From Bacillota bacterium (GTDB lineage: Bacteria; Bacillota; Clostridia; Lachnospirales; Lachnospiraceae), in contig JAEZKA010000051.1 in NCBI GenBank assembly GCA_023436225.1, positions 1 to 34,908 on the forward strand: a stretch of 34,908 bases of DNA, given 5' to 3'. Of the stretch, positions 24,780-33,524 are shown piece after piece. Each line of letters begins with the position of its first letter. Positions within the stretch are counted from its first letter, which is position 1. Below the pieces are notes generated by a model. The model was not told the DNA's origin and did no database searches. It was given only the letters and a program-made list of their open reading frames with translations. A program made the translations under genes and the position numbers.

Positions 24780-25865
24780 ATGATTGTTAAGTCTTTAGAA
24801 CTAAAGGATTATCGGAATTATAGTAATCTGAGTATGCAGTTTCATAATGGGACCAATATTTTATACGGAGAAAACGCTCAAGGGAAAACAAATATTCTTG
24901 AAGCAATTTACCTCTGCGGAACTACAAAATCTCATAGAGGGAGTAAAGATAAAGAGATTATAAGGTTCCAGGAGGATGAAGCCCATGTAAGAATTATTCT
25001 CGAAAAAAATCAGATTCCACATAGAATTGATTTGCATTTAAAGAAGAATAAAGCAAAGGGAGTAGCTATCGATGGTATCCCGATTAAAAGACAAGGTGAA
25101 TTATTCGGAATGCTGAACCTTGTGTTTTTTTCGCCGGAGGATCTGTATATTATAAAAAACGGACCTTCTGAGAGAAGGCGCTTTCTTGATTTAGAGTTAT
25201 GTCAATTAGATAAAATATATTTGAGTCAATTATCAAATTACAACAAGATTCTTGCCCAGCGAAATAATTTATTAAAGCAAATAAGTACAAACAGGAATTT
25301 ATTGGATACACTATATATATGGGATTCCAAACTGGTGGAATATGGGCGCAAGATTATTGAAACCAGATATGATTTTGTACTTCGGTTAAATGCTTTGGTT
25401 GGAGAGATACATAAGAGATTAAGCGGTGGAAGGGAAGAATTGGTTTTACAGTATGAACCTAATGTTAAGGCGGAAGATTTTGAAGATAAATTAAAAAAAT
25501 CCTTAGATAGAGATTTATATTTAAAAATGACTCATGTGGGACCACATAGAGATGACCTGTGTTTTTTATTAGGACAGATTGATATCCGTAAATATGGTTC
25601 ACAGGGTCAGCAAAGAACAGCAGCACTTTCTTGTAAGCTGGCAGAAATTGACCTGGTAAAATCTGTAATCAAAGAAAATCCCATATTACTACTTGATGAT
25701 GTTTTGTCCGAGTTGGATCGACAGAGGCAGACTCATCTACTAAATAGTATCGGTGATATTCAAACAATGATTACTTGTACCGGATTAGAAGAATTTATTA
25801 ATAATCAGTTCGAATATAATAAAATTTTTCATGTGGTTGAAGGTACAGTAACCAGTGAAAATTGA
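24780..25865 (+). CDS. recF: DNA replication and repair protein RecF
   Basis: RecF is an SMC-like ATPase that helps load RecA at gaps through RecO and RecR. The 361-residue protein has Walker A GENAQGKT at 30-37, an SPEDLYIIKNGPSERRRFLDLE signature near 118-140, the ABC signature YGSQGQQRT at 272-280 and Walker B PILLLDDVLSELD at about 301-313. Length is normal. The ribosome site is weak and distant (AAAGGAA about 14 nt upstream). It keeps the dnaN-recF-gyrB order. Confidence 0.96.
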   Translation: MIVKSLELKDYRNYSNLSMQFHNGTNILYGENAQGKTNILEAIYLCGTTKSHRGSKDKEIIRFQEDEAHVRIILEKNQIPHRIDLHLKKNKAKGVAIDGIPIKRQGELFGMLNLVFFSPEDLYIIKNGPSERRRFLDLELCQLDKIYLSQLSNYNKILAQRNNLLKQISTNRNLLDTLYIWDSKLVEYGRKIIETRYDFVLRLNALVGEIHKRLSGGREELVLQYEPNVKAEDFEDKLKKSLDRDLYLKMTHVGPHRDDLCFLLGQIDIRKYGSQGQQRTAALSCKLAEIDLVKSVIKENPILLLDDVLSELDRQRQTHLLNSIGDIQTMITCTGLEEFINNQFEYNKIFHVVEGTVTSEN

Positions 25866-25956
25866 TTATGTTAACTATATGATGTAAACAATGTAGGAAC
25901 TTAATATATACTTTTATAGCTACAAAAAGGAAGACAAGAGTATAAATTATTAGTAC

Positions 25957-25987
25957 GGAGGTGAAGTCCTCCAAAAAAATTGGAGGA
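25957..25987 (+). promoter_or_regulatory. gyrB leader with two alternative hairpins over the Shine-Dalgarno
   Basis: CCTCC (25968-25972) can pair with GGAGG at 25957-25961 (5 bp, 6-nt loop) or, as TCCTCCAA (25967-25974), with TTGGAGGA at 25980-25987 (8 bp, AAAAA loop). The second pairing buries the gyrB Shine-Dalgarno GGAGG (25982-25986) completely. The two folds exclude each other, the form of a translational switch. No ligand or protein is suggested by sequence. Confidence 0.55.
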
Positions 25988-25993
25988 GAAATC

Positions 25994-27904
25994 ATGAGTA
26001 ATGAATATGGTGCAGATCAAATTCAAATATTGGAAGGACTAGAGGCAGTAAGAAAAAGACCCGGTATGTATATCGGATCCACTTCCTCCAAGGGTTTACA
26101 TCACTTGGTCTACGAAATTGTAGATAATGCGGTAGATGAGGCACTTGCTGGATATTGTGATACAATTGATGTTACGATTAATGAAGATAATTCTATAACC
26201 GTAATTGATAACGGAAGAGGTATTCCAGTAGGAATCAACCAGAAGAAGGGTATTTCTTCTGTAGAGGTAGTATTCACTATTCTGCATGCAGGAGGAAAAT
26301 TTGGCGGTGGAGGATACAAGGTATCCGGTGGACTTCATGGTGTAGGAGCGTCGGTCGTAAATGCTCTTTCCGAATGGTTAACCGTTGAAATTTGTGTTGA
26401 TGGTAAAAAATATTTCCAGAGATATGAACGAGGTAAGGCTTGCGGAAGATTAGAGGAGATTGGAGAAACGGATGGCAGAGGAACTACCATTACGTTCTTA
26501 CCGGACAAGGAGATTTTTGAAGAGACAGTATATGACTATGATATTTTAAAACAAAGACTCCGTGAGATGGCTTTTCTAACCAAAAATATAAAAATTATTC
26601 TCCGTGATAAAAGAGAATCAGAGGTTAAGGAAAGAGAATTCCATTATGCCGGCGGTATTAGGGAATATGTAGAGTATCTCAATCGCCATAAGGATCCATT
26701 ATACCCTGAGATTATCTATTGTGAGGGGACTAAGGATAATGTTTATGTTGAAGTAGCACTTCAGCACAACAGTACCTATACAGAGGGATGTTACAGCTTT
26801 GTTAATAATATTACTACTCCGGAGGGTGGAACTCACCTGGCCGGCTTTAAGAATGCAATTACGAAAACCTTTAATGATTATTCTAGATCTATGAAATTTC
26901 TTAAGGATAGCGATCAGAATCTATCCGGTGAGGATATTAGAGAAGGCCTAACAGCAATTATCAGTATTAAGATTGCTGATCCGCAGTTTGAAGGACAGAC
27001 AAAGCAGAAGTTGGGTAATTCAGAAGCAAGAGGTGCGGTAGATAATATTGTAAGTGAGCAATTAACATATTTTCTGGAACAGAATCCACAGGTGGCAAAG
27101 ACTATTTGTGAAAAAGCGGTACTCGCACAAAGAGCAAGGGATGCAGCCAGAAAAGCAAGAGATCTGACCAGAAGAAAGACAGCTCTGGAGGGAATGAGTT
27201 TACCTGGTAAGTTGGCTGACTGTTCTGAAAAGGATCCTTCCAAATGTGAAATCTACATCGTAGAGGGTGATTCTGCGGGGGGCTCTGCTAAAACAGCACG
27301 TACCAGAGCTACGCAAGCAATCCTTCCCCTTCGTGGTAAAATTTTAAATGTTGAAAAATCAAGATTAGATAAAATATTGGTAAATAATGAGATTAGAGCG
27401 ATGATTACAGCATTTGGTACCGGTATTTCCGATGATTTCGATATCAATAAGCTCCGTTATCATAAGATTATCATTATGACCGATGCGGATGTCGATGGTG
27501 CCCATATCAGTACCTTATTATTGACCTTCTTCTATCGTTTTATGCCTGATCTTATTAAGCAAGGCTATGTATATCTGGCACAGCCGCCGCTTTATAAGGT
27601 GGAGAAGAATAAATATGTCCGTTACGCTTACAGTGATGAGGAGTTAAATCAGATATTGTTGGAAATCGGTAGAGATTCCAATAACAAAATTCAACGTTAC
27701 AAGGGTCTTGGAGAGATGGATGCGGAGCAGTTATGGGATACAACCATGGACCCTGAGAAGAGAATTTTACTCCGTGTCAGTATGGATGAGGAAGAATCTT
27801 CAGAGATTGACTTAACATTTACCACCTTAATGGGTGATAAGGTAGAGCCAAGAAGAGAATTCATTGAAACAAACGCGAAATATGTAAAGAATCTTGATAT
27901 ATAA
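25994..27904 (+). CDS. gyrB: DNA gyrase subunit B
   Basis: GyrB is the ATPase half of gyrase, which introduces negative supercoils. The 636-residue protein is a normal short-type GyrB. The GHKL ATPase domain is at the N terminus (LEGLEAVRKRPGMYIGST, DNGRGIPVGIN, GLHGVGASVVNALS). The TOPRIM domain contains the acidic EGDSAGGSAKTARTR and TDADVDGAHI motifs, and the C-terminal tail has RYKGLGEMDAEQLWDTTM. I chose the ATG at 25994, 7 nt after GGAGG; a GTG at 25961 in the same frame sits on an earlier GGAGG and would add 11 residues unlike GyrB. The SD lies in a hairpin. gyrA follows after 88 bp. Confidence 0.98.
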   Translation: MSNEYGADQIQILEGLEAVRKRPGMYIGSTSSKGLHHLVYEIVDNAVDEALAGYCDTIDVTINEDNSITVIDNGRGIPVGINQKKGISSVEVVFTILHAGGKFGGGGYKVSGGLHGVGASVVNALSEWLTVEICVDGKKYFQRYERGKACGRLEEIGETDGRGTTITFLPDKEIFEETVYDYDILKQRLREMAFLTKNIKIILRDKRESEVKEREFHYAGGIREYVEYLNRHKDPLYPEIIYCEGTKDNVYVEVALQHNSTYTEGCYSFVNNITTPEGGTHLAGFKNAITKTFNDYSRSMKFLKDSDQNLSGEDIREGLTAIISIKIADPQFEGQTKQKLGNSEARGAVDNIVSEQLTYFLEQNPQVAKTICEKAVLAQRARDAARKARDLTRRKTALEGMSLPGKLADCSEKDPSKCEIYIVEGDSAGGSAKTARTRATQAILPLRGKILNVEKSRLDKILVNNEIRAMITAFGTGISDDFDINKLRYHKIIIMTDADVDGAHISTLLLTFFYRFMPDLIKQGYVYLAQPPLYKVEKNKYVRYAYSDEELNQILLEIGRDSNNKIQRYKGLGEMDAEQLWDTTMDPEKRILLRVSMDEEESSEIDLTFTTLMGDKVEPRREFIETNAKYVKNLDI

Positions 27905-27992
27905 AGGCTTTATAAAATTATAAGCTGAATGAAAAGCATACAAGAAGAGACAGTAATTTGTTTCTCTTGTCATGATTAACGGAGGAATAACA

Positions 27993-30605
27993 ATGGATGA
28001 GAATATCTTTGACAAGGTGCATGACGTCGATCTAAAAAAGACAATGGAAGCCTCGTACATCGAGTATGCAATGTCAGTTATCGCGGCACGTGCCCTGCCC
28101 GATGTAAGGGACGGTCTTAAGCCGGTACAAAGAAGAATTTTGTATGCAATGATAGAATTGAATAACGGACCTGACAAACCGCATCGTAAATGTGCGCGTA
28201 TTGTCGGTGATACCATGGGTAAATATCATCCTCACGGAGACAGTTCAATCTACGAGGCTTTAGTAAAGTTGGCACAGGACTTCTCTACCAGATATCCGTT
28301 AGTCGATGGCCACGGTAACTTTGGCTCCATTGATGGTGACGGAGCTGCAGCGATGCGTTATACGGAAGCTCGTTTGAGTAAGATTTCTATGGAGATGTTA
28401 TCCGACATCAATAAAGATACCGTAGATTTCGCCCCCAACTTTGATGAAACCGAGAAAGAACCCTTAGTATTACCCGCCAGATATCCGAATCTATTGGTTA
28501 ACGGAACTTCCGGTATTGCGGTTGGTATGGCTACCAATATTCCTCCTCACAACCTTCGTGAGGTTATTAATGGCGTCATAAAAATAATTGATAATCATGT
28601 TGAAGAGGATAGAGAAACTGATCTAGATGAATTACTGAAGATTATTAAGGGACCGGATTTTCCTACCGGTGCTGAGATTCTTGGTGTAACAGGAATCGAA
28701 GAGGCATACAGAACGGGTAGAGGTAAGATTCGTGTTCGTGCGGTTACCGATATTGAACCGATGCAAAATGGTAAGAACCGTATTGTAGTTACGGAACTTC
28801 CCTATATGGTGAATAAGGCACGATTAATAGAGAAAATCGCAGAACTTGTTAAAGATAAAAAAATCGATGGTATTACGGAGCTGCGTGATGAATCAGACCG
28901 TACTGGTATGAGAATAGTAATAGAACTACGTAGGGATGTAAATGCCAATGTTATGTTGAATCAATTATATAAGCATACTCAATTGCAGGAGACCTTTGGT
29001 GTAATTATGCTTGCGCTGGTGAACAATGAGCCAAGAATCCTCAATCTGTACCAGATGCTGGATTATTATCTGGAACACCAAAAAGAGGTTGTTACAAGAC
29101 GTACCCTCTATGATTTAAATAAAGCAGAAGAGCGTGCTCATATCTTACAGGGATTACTGATTGCACTTGATAATATTGATGAGGTGATCCGTATCATTCG
29201 TGCTTCCGCTAACGGAAATGCTGCGAAGGAAAAATTAATCGAGCGCTTTGCACTGACGGATGTACAGGCTCAGGCTATCATTGACATGAGACTCCGTGCG
29301 TTAACCGGTTTAGAAAGAGAAAGACTGGAGGCTGAGTTCGCAGAGCTTATGACAAAGATTGCAGAATACAAGGCAATCCTTGCAGATGAGAAGAAATTAC
29401 TTGGTGTAATCAAAGAAGAGATTACCCTTATTCGTGATAAATTCGGTGATGAAAGAAGAACTAAGATCGGATTTGATGAGTTTGATATCTCCATGGAGGA
29501 CCTGATTCCCAATGAAACTACGGTTATCGCTATGACAAGACTCGGTTATATCAAGCGTATGACAGTTGATAATTTTAAGAGTCAGCATCGTGGCGGTAAG
29601 GGCATTAAGGGTATGCAGACCATCGAGGAGGATTTTATTGAAGATCTCCTTATGACGACGAATCATCACTATATCATGTTCTTTACAAATAAGGGCAGGG
29701 TATATCGGTTGAAGGCATATGAGATACCGGAGGCTAGTAGAACGGCCAGAGGTACAGCAATTGTTAATCTTCTACAGCTGTTACCGGAGGAACGAATTAC
29801 TGCAATTATTCCGTTGAAGGAATACAAGAAGGACCGCTTCCTATTCATGGCAACCAAGAAGGGTATCGTAAAGAAGACCCCGATGAGTGACTATGAGAAT
29901 ATCAGAAAATCCGGACTTCAGGCAATTAATTTACGAGAAGATGATGAACTCATTGAAGTAAAATCGACAAATCATCTCAAGGATGTTATATTGGTAACCA
30001 AGGATGGTATGTGCATTCGTTTTAATGAGCGAGATGTAAGGCCGACAGGAAGAACCTCCATGGGCGTTATCGGTATGAATCTGAATGAAGAGGATGAAAT
30101 CGTAGGAATGCAGCTGCATACACAAGGTTCTTATTTGCTATTCGTCTCTGAGAACGGATTAGGAAAACGTACCGAAATGGATGAGTTTACTGTTCAGCGT
30201 CGTGGTGGTAAGGGTGTAAAGTGCTATAAGATCACGGAAAAAACCGGTGATGTGATCGGAGTGAAAGCGGTTAACGAAGAAAACGAAGTAATGCTGATTA
30301 CCAATGAAGGTATTATAATCCGGATTATGGTCAGTGATATCTCTGTACTTGGCAGAATTACCTCGGGCGTAAAGCTAATGGATATTGATGTAGATAACAA
30401 GATAAAGGTTGCAAATTTAACCAAGGTAAGAGAAAGCACCGCATCAGAGGAAGAGCTGATTAAAAATCTGGAAAATGAACTCAATGAAGAAAATCAGGTT
30501 GTTGATACCAGTGAATTTATAGAAGAGGATTCCTATGATGATTTATCAGAGGATTTCTTCGAGGAATTGGTAGAAGAGAGCGAGAGCGAGAATGAGGACA
30601 ATTAA
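27993..30605 (+). CDS. gyrA: DNA gyrase subunit A
   Basis: GyrA breaks and rejoins DNA with a catalytic tyrosine, seen here as R122-Y123 in AMRYTEARLSK. The 870-residue protein has the breakage-reunion domain, then a C-terminal beta-pinwheel with two GyrA-box sequences, QHRGGKG and the canonical QRRGGKG. In the quinolone-determining region HPHGDSSIYEAL, S84 and E88 stand where sensitive enzymes have serine and an acidic residue, so no classic resistance change is seen. The C terminus is a very acidic tail. The ATG at 27993 follows GGAGG by about 7 nt. The fumarase alpha gene starts 14 nt before its stop. Confidence 0.98.
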   Translation: MDENIFDKVHDVDLKKTMEASYIEYAMSVIAARALPDVRDGLKPVQRRILYAMIELNNGPDKPHRKCARIVGDTMGKYHPHGDSSIYEALVKLAQDFSTRYPLVDGHGNFGSIDGDGAAAMRYTEARLSKISMEMLSDINKDTVDFAPNFDETEKEPLVLPARYPNLLVNGTSGIAVGMATNIPPHNLREVINGVIKIIDNHVEEDRETDLDELLKIIKGPDFPTGAEILGVTGIEEAYRTGRGKIRVRAVTDIEPMQNGKNRIVVTELPYMVNKARLIEKIAELVKDKKIDGITELRDESDRTGMRIVIELRRDVNANVMLNQLYKHTQLQETFGVIMLALVNNEPRILNLYQMLDYYLEHQKEVVTRRTLYDLNKAEERAHILQGLLIALDNIDEVIRIIRASANGNAAKEKLIERFALTDVQAQAIIDMRLRALTGLERERLEAEFAELMTKIAEYKAILADEKKLLGVIKEEITLIRDKFGDERRTKIGFDEFDISMEDLIPNETTVIAMTRLGYIKRMTVDNFKSQHRGGKGIKGMQTIEEDFIEDLLMTTNHHYIMFFTNKGRVYRLKAYEIPEASRTARGTAIVNLLQLLPEERITAIIPLKEYKKDRFLFMATKKGIVKKTPMSDYENIRKSGLQAINLREDDELIEVKSTNHLKDVILVTKDGMCIRFNERDVRPTGRTSMGVIGMNLNEEDEIVGMQLHTQGSYLLFVSENGLGKRTEMDEFTVQRRGGKGVKCYKITEKTGDVIGVKAVNEENEVMLITNEGIIIRIMVSDISVLGRITSGVKLMDIDVDNKIKVANLTKVRESTASEEELIKNLENELNEENQVVDTSEFIEEDSYDDLSEDFFEELVEESESENEDN

Positions 30606-31434
30606 TACAGATGACATTATTAAAAATATAAAAGAGATGTGCATCGAAGCCAACTATAAGTTGGCTTCTGATGTAGAATCCAGAGTTCGTAGTGCTGAGG
30701 AATCGGAAACAAGTATACTCGGAAAGCAGATTTTAAACCAACTAGGTGAAAATCTGGATATAGCTACGACAGACAATATTCCAATCTGTCAGGATACCGG
30801 AATGGCGATCGTATTTGTTAAGCTGGGGCAGGAGGTACAGATCAAAGGTGAATTTTTGGAGGATGCAATCAATGAAGGAATTCGCCAGGGCTATGCAGAG
30901 GGCTACCTTCGTAAATCAGTGGTTGGAGATCCTTTAATACGTATTAATACCAAGGACAATACACCCGGAATTATTCACTATGAGATCGTTCCAGGAGATC
31001 GATTAGAGTTAACTATAGCACCGAAGGGGTTCGGCAGTGAGAATATGAGCCGGGTATATATGTTAAAGCCCTCGGACGGAGTCGAAGGTGTTAAACAAGC
31101 AGTACTTGAGACAGTAAAGTTCGCAGGCCCCAATGCCTGTCCACCAATTGTTGTTGGTGTAGGTATCGGAGGCAGCTTTGAGAAATGTACCCTTCTTTCC
31201 AAAAAAGCCATAGCAAGAAGTATGAATCAACCTTCACCCTTGGAACATATCCGAAAACTGGAGGAGGAATTATTATCCGAGATTAATAAACTTGGTATCG
31301 GTCCCGGAGGTCTGGGTGGCAGGATGACTGCTCTGGGAGTTAATATTGAGACTTATCCCACCCATATTGCAGGTCTACCGGTGGCTATTAATATCTGCTG
31401 TCATGTGAACCGTCATATTAGTCGTGAATTATAG
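30592..31434 (+). CDS. Class I fumarate hydratase, alpha subunit (TtdA/FumA N-terminal type)
   Basis: This is the 280-residue large subunit of a two-subunit [4Fe-4S] hydro-lyase, which interconverts malate and fumarate; tartrate dehydratase belongs to the same family and cannot be excluded. Probable cluster cysteines are C66 in NIPICQDTG, C183 in GPNACPPIVVG and C269 or C270 in INICCHVNRH. GPGGLGGRMTALGV is a family signature. It begins 14 nt inside the end of gyrA, so it is translated from the gyrase transcript or coupled to it. The beta subunit follows after an unusually long 269-bp spacer. Confidence 0.92.
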   Translation: MRTINTDDIIKNIKEMCIEANYKLASDVESRVRSAEESETSILGKQILNQLGENLDIATTDNIPICQDTGMAIVFVKLGQEVQIKGEFLEDAINEGIRQGYAEGYLRKSVVGDPLIRINTKDNTPGIIHYEIVPGDRLELTIAPKGFGSENMSRVYMLKPSDGVEGVKQAVLETVKFAGPNACPPIVVGVGIGGSFEKCTLLSKKAIARSMNQPSPLEHIRKLEEELLSEINKLGIGPGGLGGRMTALGVNIETYPTHIAGLPVAINICCHVNRHISREL

Positions 31435-31703
31435 TATTCAATTATAATTTTTTATAAGAAATGTAGTGTCAAAAACCAGACAAATAACTTATAGTCAACT
31501 TGAATATTTATACCTCAGCTTAAGCATGATGCTGAAAATAGTTCGACTAGCAACTATATGATTATCCTAACTATGTACTTATTACAAAATAGGCTTTTGA
31601 CTAAGAAGTATTTGGGTTAAAATAGATTGTTATGGATATACTAAGAAGAAGTCTTTACTAATCCATAACAGATATCTTGAAATTATATAAAAAGGGGATC
31701 CAA
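31435..31703 (+). other. Structured spacer splitting the fumarase genes
   Basis: The spacer has no credible gene. It contains a 10-bp hairpin at 31628-31670 (TGTTATGGAT/ATCCATAACA, with an AAGA/TCTT pair in the loop) and smaller inverted repeats, ATAGTT/AACTAT and TCAGC/GCTGA. None is followed by a clear T run. A separate promoter for the beta gene may lie here. Confidence 0.5.
31628..31670 (+). other. Hairpin upstream of the fumarase beta gene
   Basis: TGTTATGGAT (31628-31637) and ATCCATAACA (31661-31670) pair perfectly over 10 bp around a 23-nt loop that can itself form a short AAGA/TCTT stem. It ends about 20 nt before the AAGGGG Shine-Dalgarno. Confidence 0.55.
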
Positions 31704-32246
31704 ATGGATAAGTATATCACTACACCATTAACAACACAGAAGGTAGAAGAACTTCAGGCAGGTGATTATGTATATATAACAGGAACGATATATACTGCCA
31801 GAGATGCTGCCCATCAGAGGATGTATGATACCATGCTACAAGATGGTCAATTACCGATTGATTTACAGGATAATATTATCTACTACTTGGGACCCACTCC
31901 AGAAAGGGAAGGACAGGTTATCGGATCTGCCGGACCTACTACCAGCAGCCGTATGGATAAATATACGCCGATGCTATTGGACCGAGGTTTAAAAGGTATG
32001 ATTGGCAAAGGAAAAAGGAGTAAAGAGGTCATAGAATCTATAATGCAAAATAAATCTGTTTATTTTGCTGCGGTAGGTGGTGCAGGTGCTCTTTTATCAA
32101 AGAAAATCAAAGCAAGTAAAGTAATTGCTTATGATGACCTTGGAACCGAAGCAATTAGGGAATTACAGGTAGAAGAATTTCCTGTAATTGTTGTAATTGA
32201 TGCCAAAGGCAATAATTTGTATGAAATAGTGATGCAAAATTGTTGA
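31704..32246 (+). CDS. Class I fumarate hydratase, beta subunit (TtdB/FumA C-terminal type)
   Basis: The 180-residue small subunit completes the iron-sulfur fumarase encoded upstream. Signatures are AGDYVYITGTIYTARDAAH (about 19-37), GPTTSSRMDKYTPMLL (77-92), GLKGMIGKGKRS (95-106) and YDDLGTEAIRELQVEEFP (143-160), the usual substrate-binding and structural motifs of the family. Tartrate dehydratase beta is again an alternative. The ATG at 31704 has AAGGGG about 7 nt upstream; an in-frame start 9 codons earlier is rejected. A strong promoter for the next unit overlaps its stop codon. Confidence 0.92.
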   Translation: MDKYITTPLTTQKVEELQAGDYVYITGTIYTARDAAHQRMYDTMLQDGQLPIDLQDNIIYYLGPTPEREGQVIGSAGPTTSSRMDKYTPMLLDRGLKGMIGKGKRSKEVIESIMQNKSVYFAAVGGAGALLSKKIKASKVIAYDDLGTEAIRELQVEEFPVIVVIDAKGNNLYEIVMQNC

Positions 32247-32271
32247 CAAAGTCAAAGTCATTTGCTATACT
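32243..32271 (+). promoter_or_regulatory. Strong promoter of tRNA-Ser, overlapping the fumarase stop
   Basis: A perfect TTGACA (32243-32248), a 17-bp spacer and TATACT (32266-32271) with TG one base before it. The TGA stop of the fumarase beta gene (32244-32246) lies within the -35 element. Transcription would start near 32279, about 90 nt before the tRNA. Confidence 0.85.
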
Positions 32272-32369
32272 AGATTTTGCTTCTGTGAGAAATGGAAGAG
32301 CAACTTAGAAAAACAAGAGAATTGATTTATTAATTCTTCTTGCATAAAGAACTTACAAAGTTCGGATCT

Positions 32370-32457
32370 GGAGAAATACTCAAGAGGCCGAAGAGGCGCC
32401 CCTGCTAAGGGTGTAGGTCGGGCAACCGGCGCGAGGGTTCAAATCCCTCTTTCTCCG
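32370..32457 (+). tRNA. tRNA-Ser (anticodon GCU)
   Basis: The 88-nt sequence is a class II tRNA with a long variable arm. The acceptor GGAGAAA pairs with TTTCTCC, the anticodon loop CTGCTAA holds GCU for AGC/AGU serine codons, and the T arm is GAGGG-TTCAAAT-CCCTC. CCA is not encoded. The 90-nt leader contains two further hairpins (CAAGAGAATT/AATTCTTCTTG with one bulge, GAACTT/AAGTTC) that RNase P must remove. Confidence 0.95.
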
Positions 32458-32460
32458 TAC

Positions 32461-32492
32461 AAAAAGCGTACCAAATTGGTACGCTTTTTTTT
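32461..32492 (+). terminator. Terminator of tRNA-Ser
   Basis: A 14-bp stem, AAAAAGCGTACCAA/TTGGTACGCTTTTT, is followed by a run of T, 3 nt after the tRNA. It is strong and nearly symmetric. Confidence 0.93.
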
Positions 32493-32571
32493 ACATAATT
32501 TCATAAAAACCAATAATAGTGTATTTCTTCAATTATAGTGTATTAAAATTTGGAAAAAATAAAAAAATCGG

Positions 32572-32602
32572 TTGACTCTTGGGTTACCCAAGGGATTACA
32601 AT
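32572..32602 (+). promoter_or_regulatory. MerR-type promoter with 19-bp spacer and operator
   Basis: TTGACT (32572-32577) and TACAAT (32597-32602) are 19 bp apart, the long spacer typical of MerR-activated promoters. Within that spacer is the palindrome CTTGGGT-T-ACCCAAG (32578-32592). It lies 50 bp upstream of the MerR-family gene, which suggests autoregulation. Confidence 0.8.
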
Positions 32603-32653
32603 AATTACAGACGACAGGGGTGCACACCTGTAAGCCTATTAAGGAGGAATATT

Positions 32654-33481
32654 ATGTTTCGCATTGGTGAATTTTCGAAGTTATGTGGACTTTCCATTGA
32701 TACCCTATATCATTATGATAAAATGAAGATTCTTGAGCCTGCCAGCGTAGATCGTTTTACAGGGTATCGATACTATGATGCCGCTCAGTTGGTAACCGTT
32801 AATAAGATTATGGCATTAAAGGATGCAGACTTCTCTCTTGAGGAAATCACTGAGGTGCTTCATCGAAATATTCCTTTGCCTTCCTTGATCTGTTTATTAG
32901 AAAATAAATCTTTCATGCTGGAGGAGGAGCTTCATAAAGAGCTCAACAGGCTGGAACGTCTCCGAACCAATATATTTTTAATTAAGAATGGAGGCATACC
33001 CCAAATGAATGAAATAACAATTAAAAGTGTGGAACCAATCCGGATTGCATCAATTCGCAAAAGCTTTCATAGTAGTCGTTTTGACGATGAATTAACCGAT
33101 ATGTGGGCAAAGGTCAACGAACACATTGATAAAATGGGCGGTAAACGTACCATACCCTGTATGATGCTGTATCATAGGGGGTGGGGGGATCTGGATTCTA
33201 CATCAACTCTGGAGGTTGAGGTTGTAGAACCGATTACTAAGAGTTTTGCGGAATCAGATACCGTAAAAGTATATGAGCTACCTGCTGTAGAGAGGATGGT
33301 TTGTATCGTACACCAAGGTCCCTTCTCGACGATACCAAAGACCTACGAGACCTTATATGATTGGATCAGACAAAACGGATATAAAATGTGTGGACCCATT
33401 AGAGAGATATATCATAAGGGTGAGTGGATTACCGATAACCAGGAGGAATACATTACCGAACTTCAGGTACCGATTGAATAA
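32654..33481 (+). CDS. MerR-family regulator with GyrI-like effector domain
   Basis: The 275-residue protein has a MerR winged helix-turn-helix at 1 to about 70 (MFRIGEFSKLCGLSIDTLYH, then LEPASVDRFTGYRYYD), a long connecting helix (about 75-112) that usually makes the dimer coiled coil, and a GyrI-like ligand-binding domain from about 117 (EITIKSVEPIRIASIRKSF ... YITELQVPIE). The layout is that of BmrR, which binds diverse hydrophobic cations and activates efflux genes; the ligand here is unknown. The start has AAGGAGG about 7 nt upstream. Its promoter has the 19-bp spacer with an embedded palindrome. No transporter lies beside it, so any target may be elsewhere or it may act only on itself. 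Confidence 0.93.
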   Translation: MFRIGEFSKLCGLSIDTLYHYDKMKILEPASVDRFTGYRYYDAAQLVTVNKIMALKDADFSLEEITEVLHRNIPLPSLICLLENKSFMLEEELHKELNRLERLRTNIFLIKNGGIPQMNEITIKSVEPIRIASIRKSFHSSRFDDELTDMWAKVNEHIDKMGGKRTIPCMMLYHRGWGDLDSTSTLEVEVVEPITKSFAESDTVKVYELPAVERMVCIVHQGPFSTIPKTYETLYDWIRQNGYKMCGPIREIYHKGEWITDNQEEYITELQVPIE

Positions 33482-33524
33482 CATGCATCAAAGACAATAC
33501 AAGATAAAAAGCTTCTGCTATTAG

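Noticed and set aside
25961..25993. 11-residue N-terminal extension of GyrB from a GTG
   Set aside because: The GTG overlaps its own GGAGG, and the residues are unlike GyrB; the ATG at 25994 is well spaced from a Shine-Dalgarno.
28225..28260. Quinolone-resistance substitutions in gyrA
   Set aside because: S84 and E88 are the residues expected in sensitive Gram-positive enzymes; the Ser at position 85 is not a classic resistance change.
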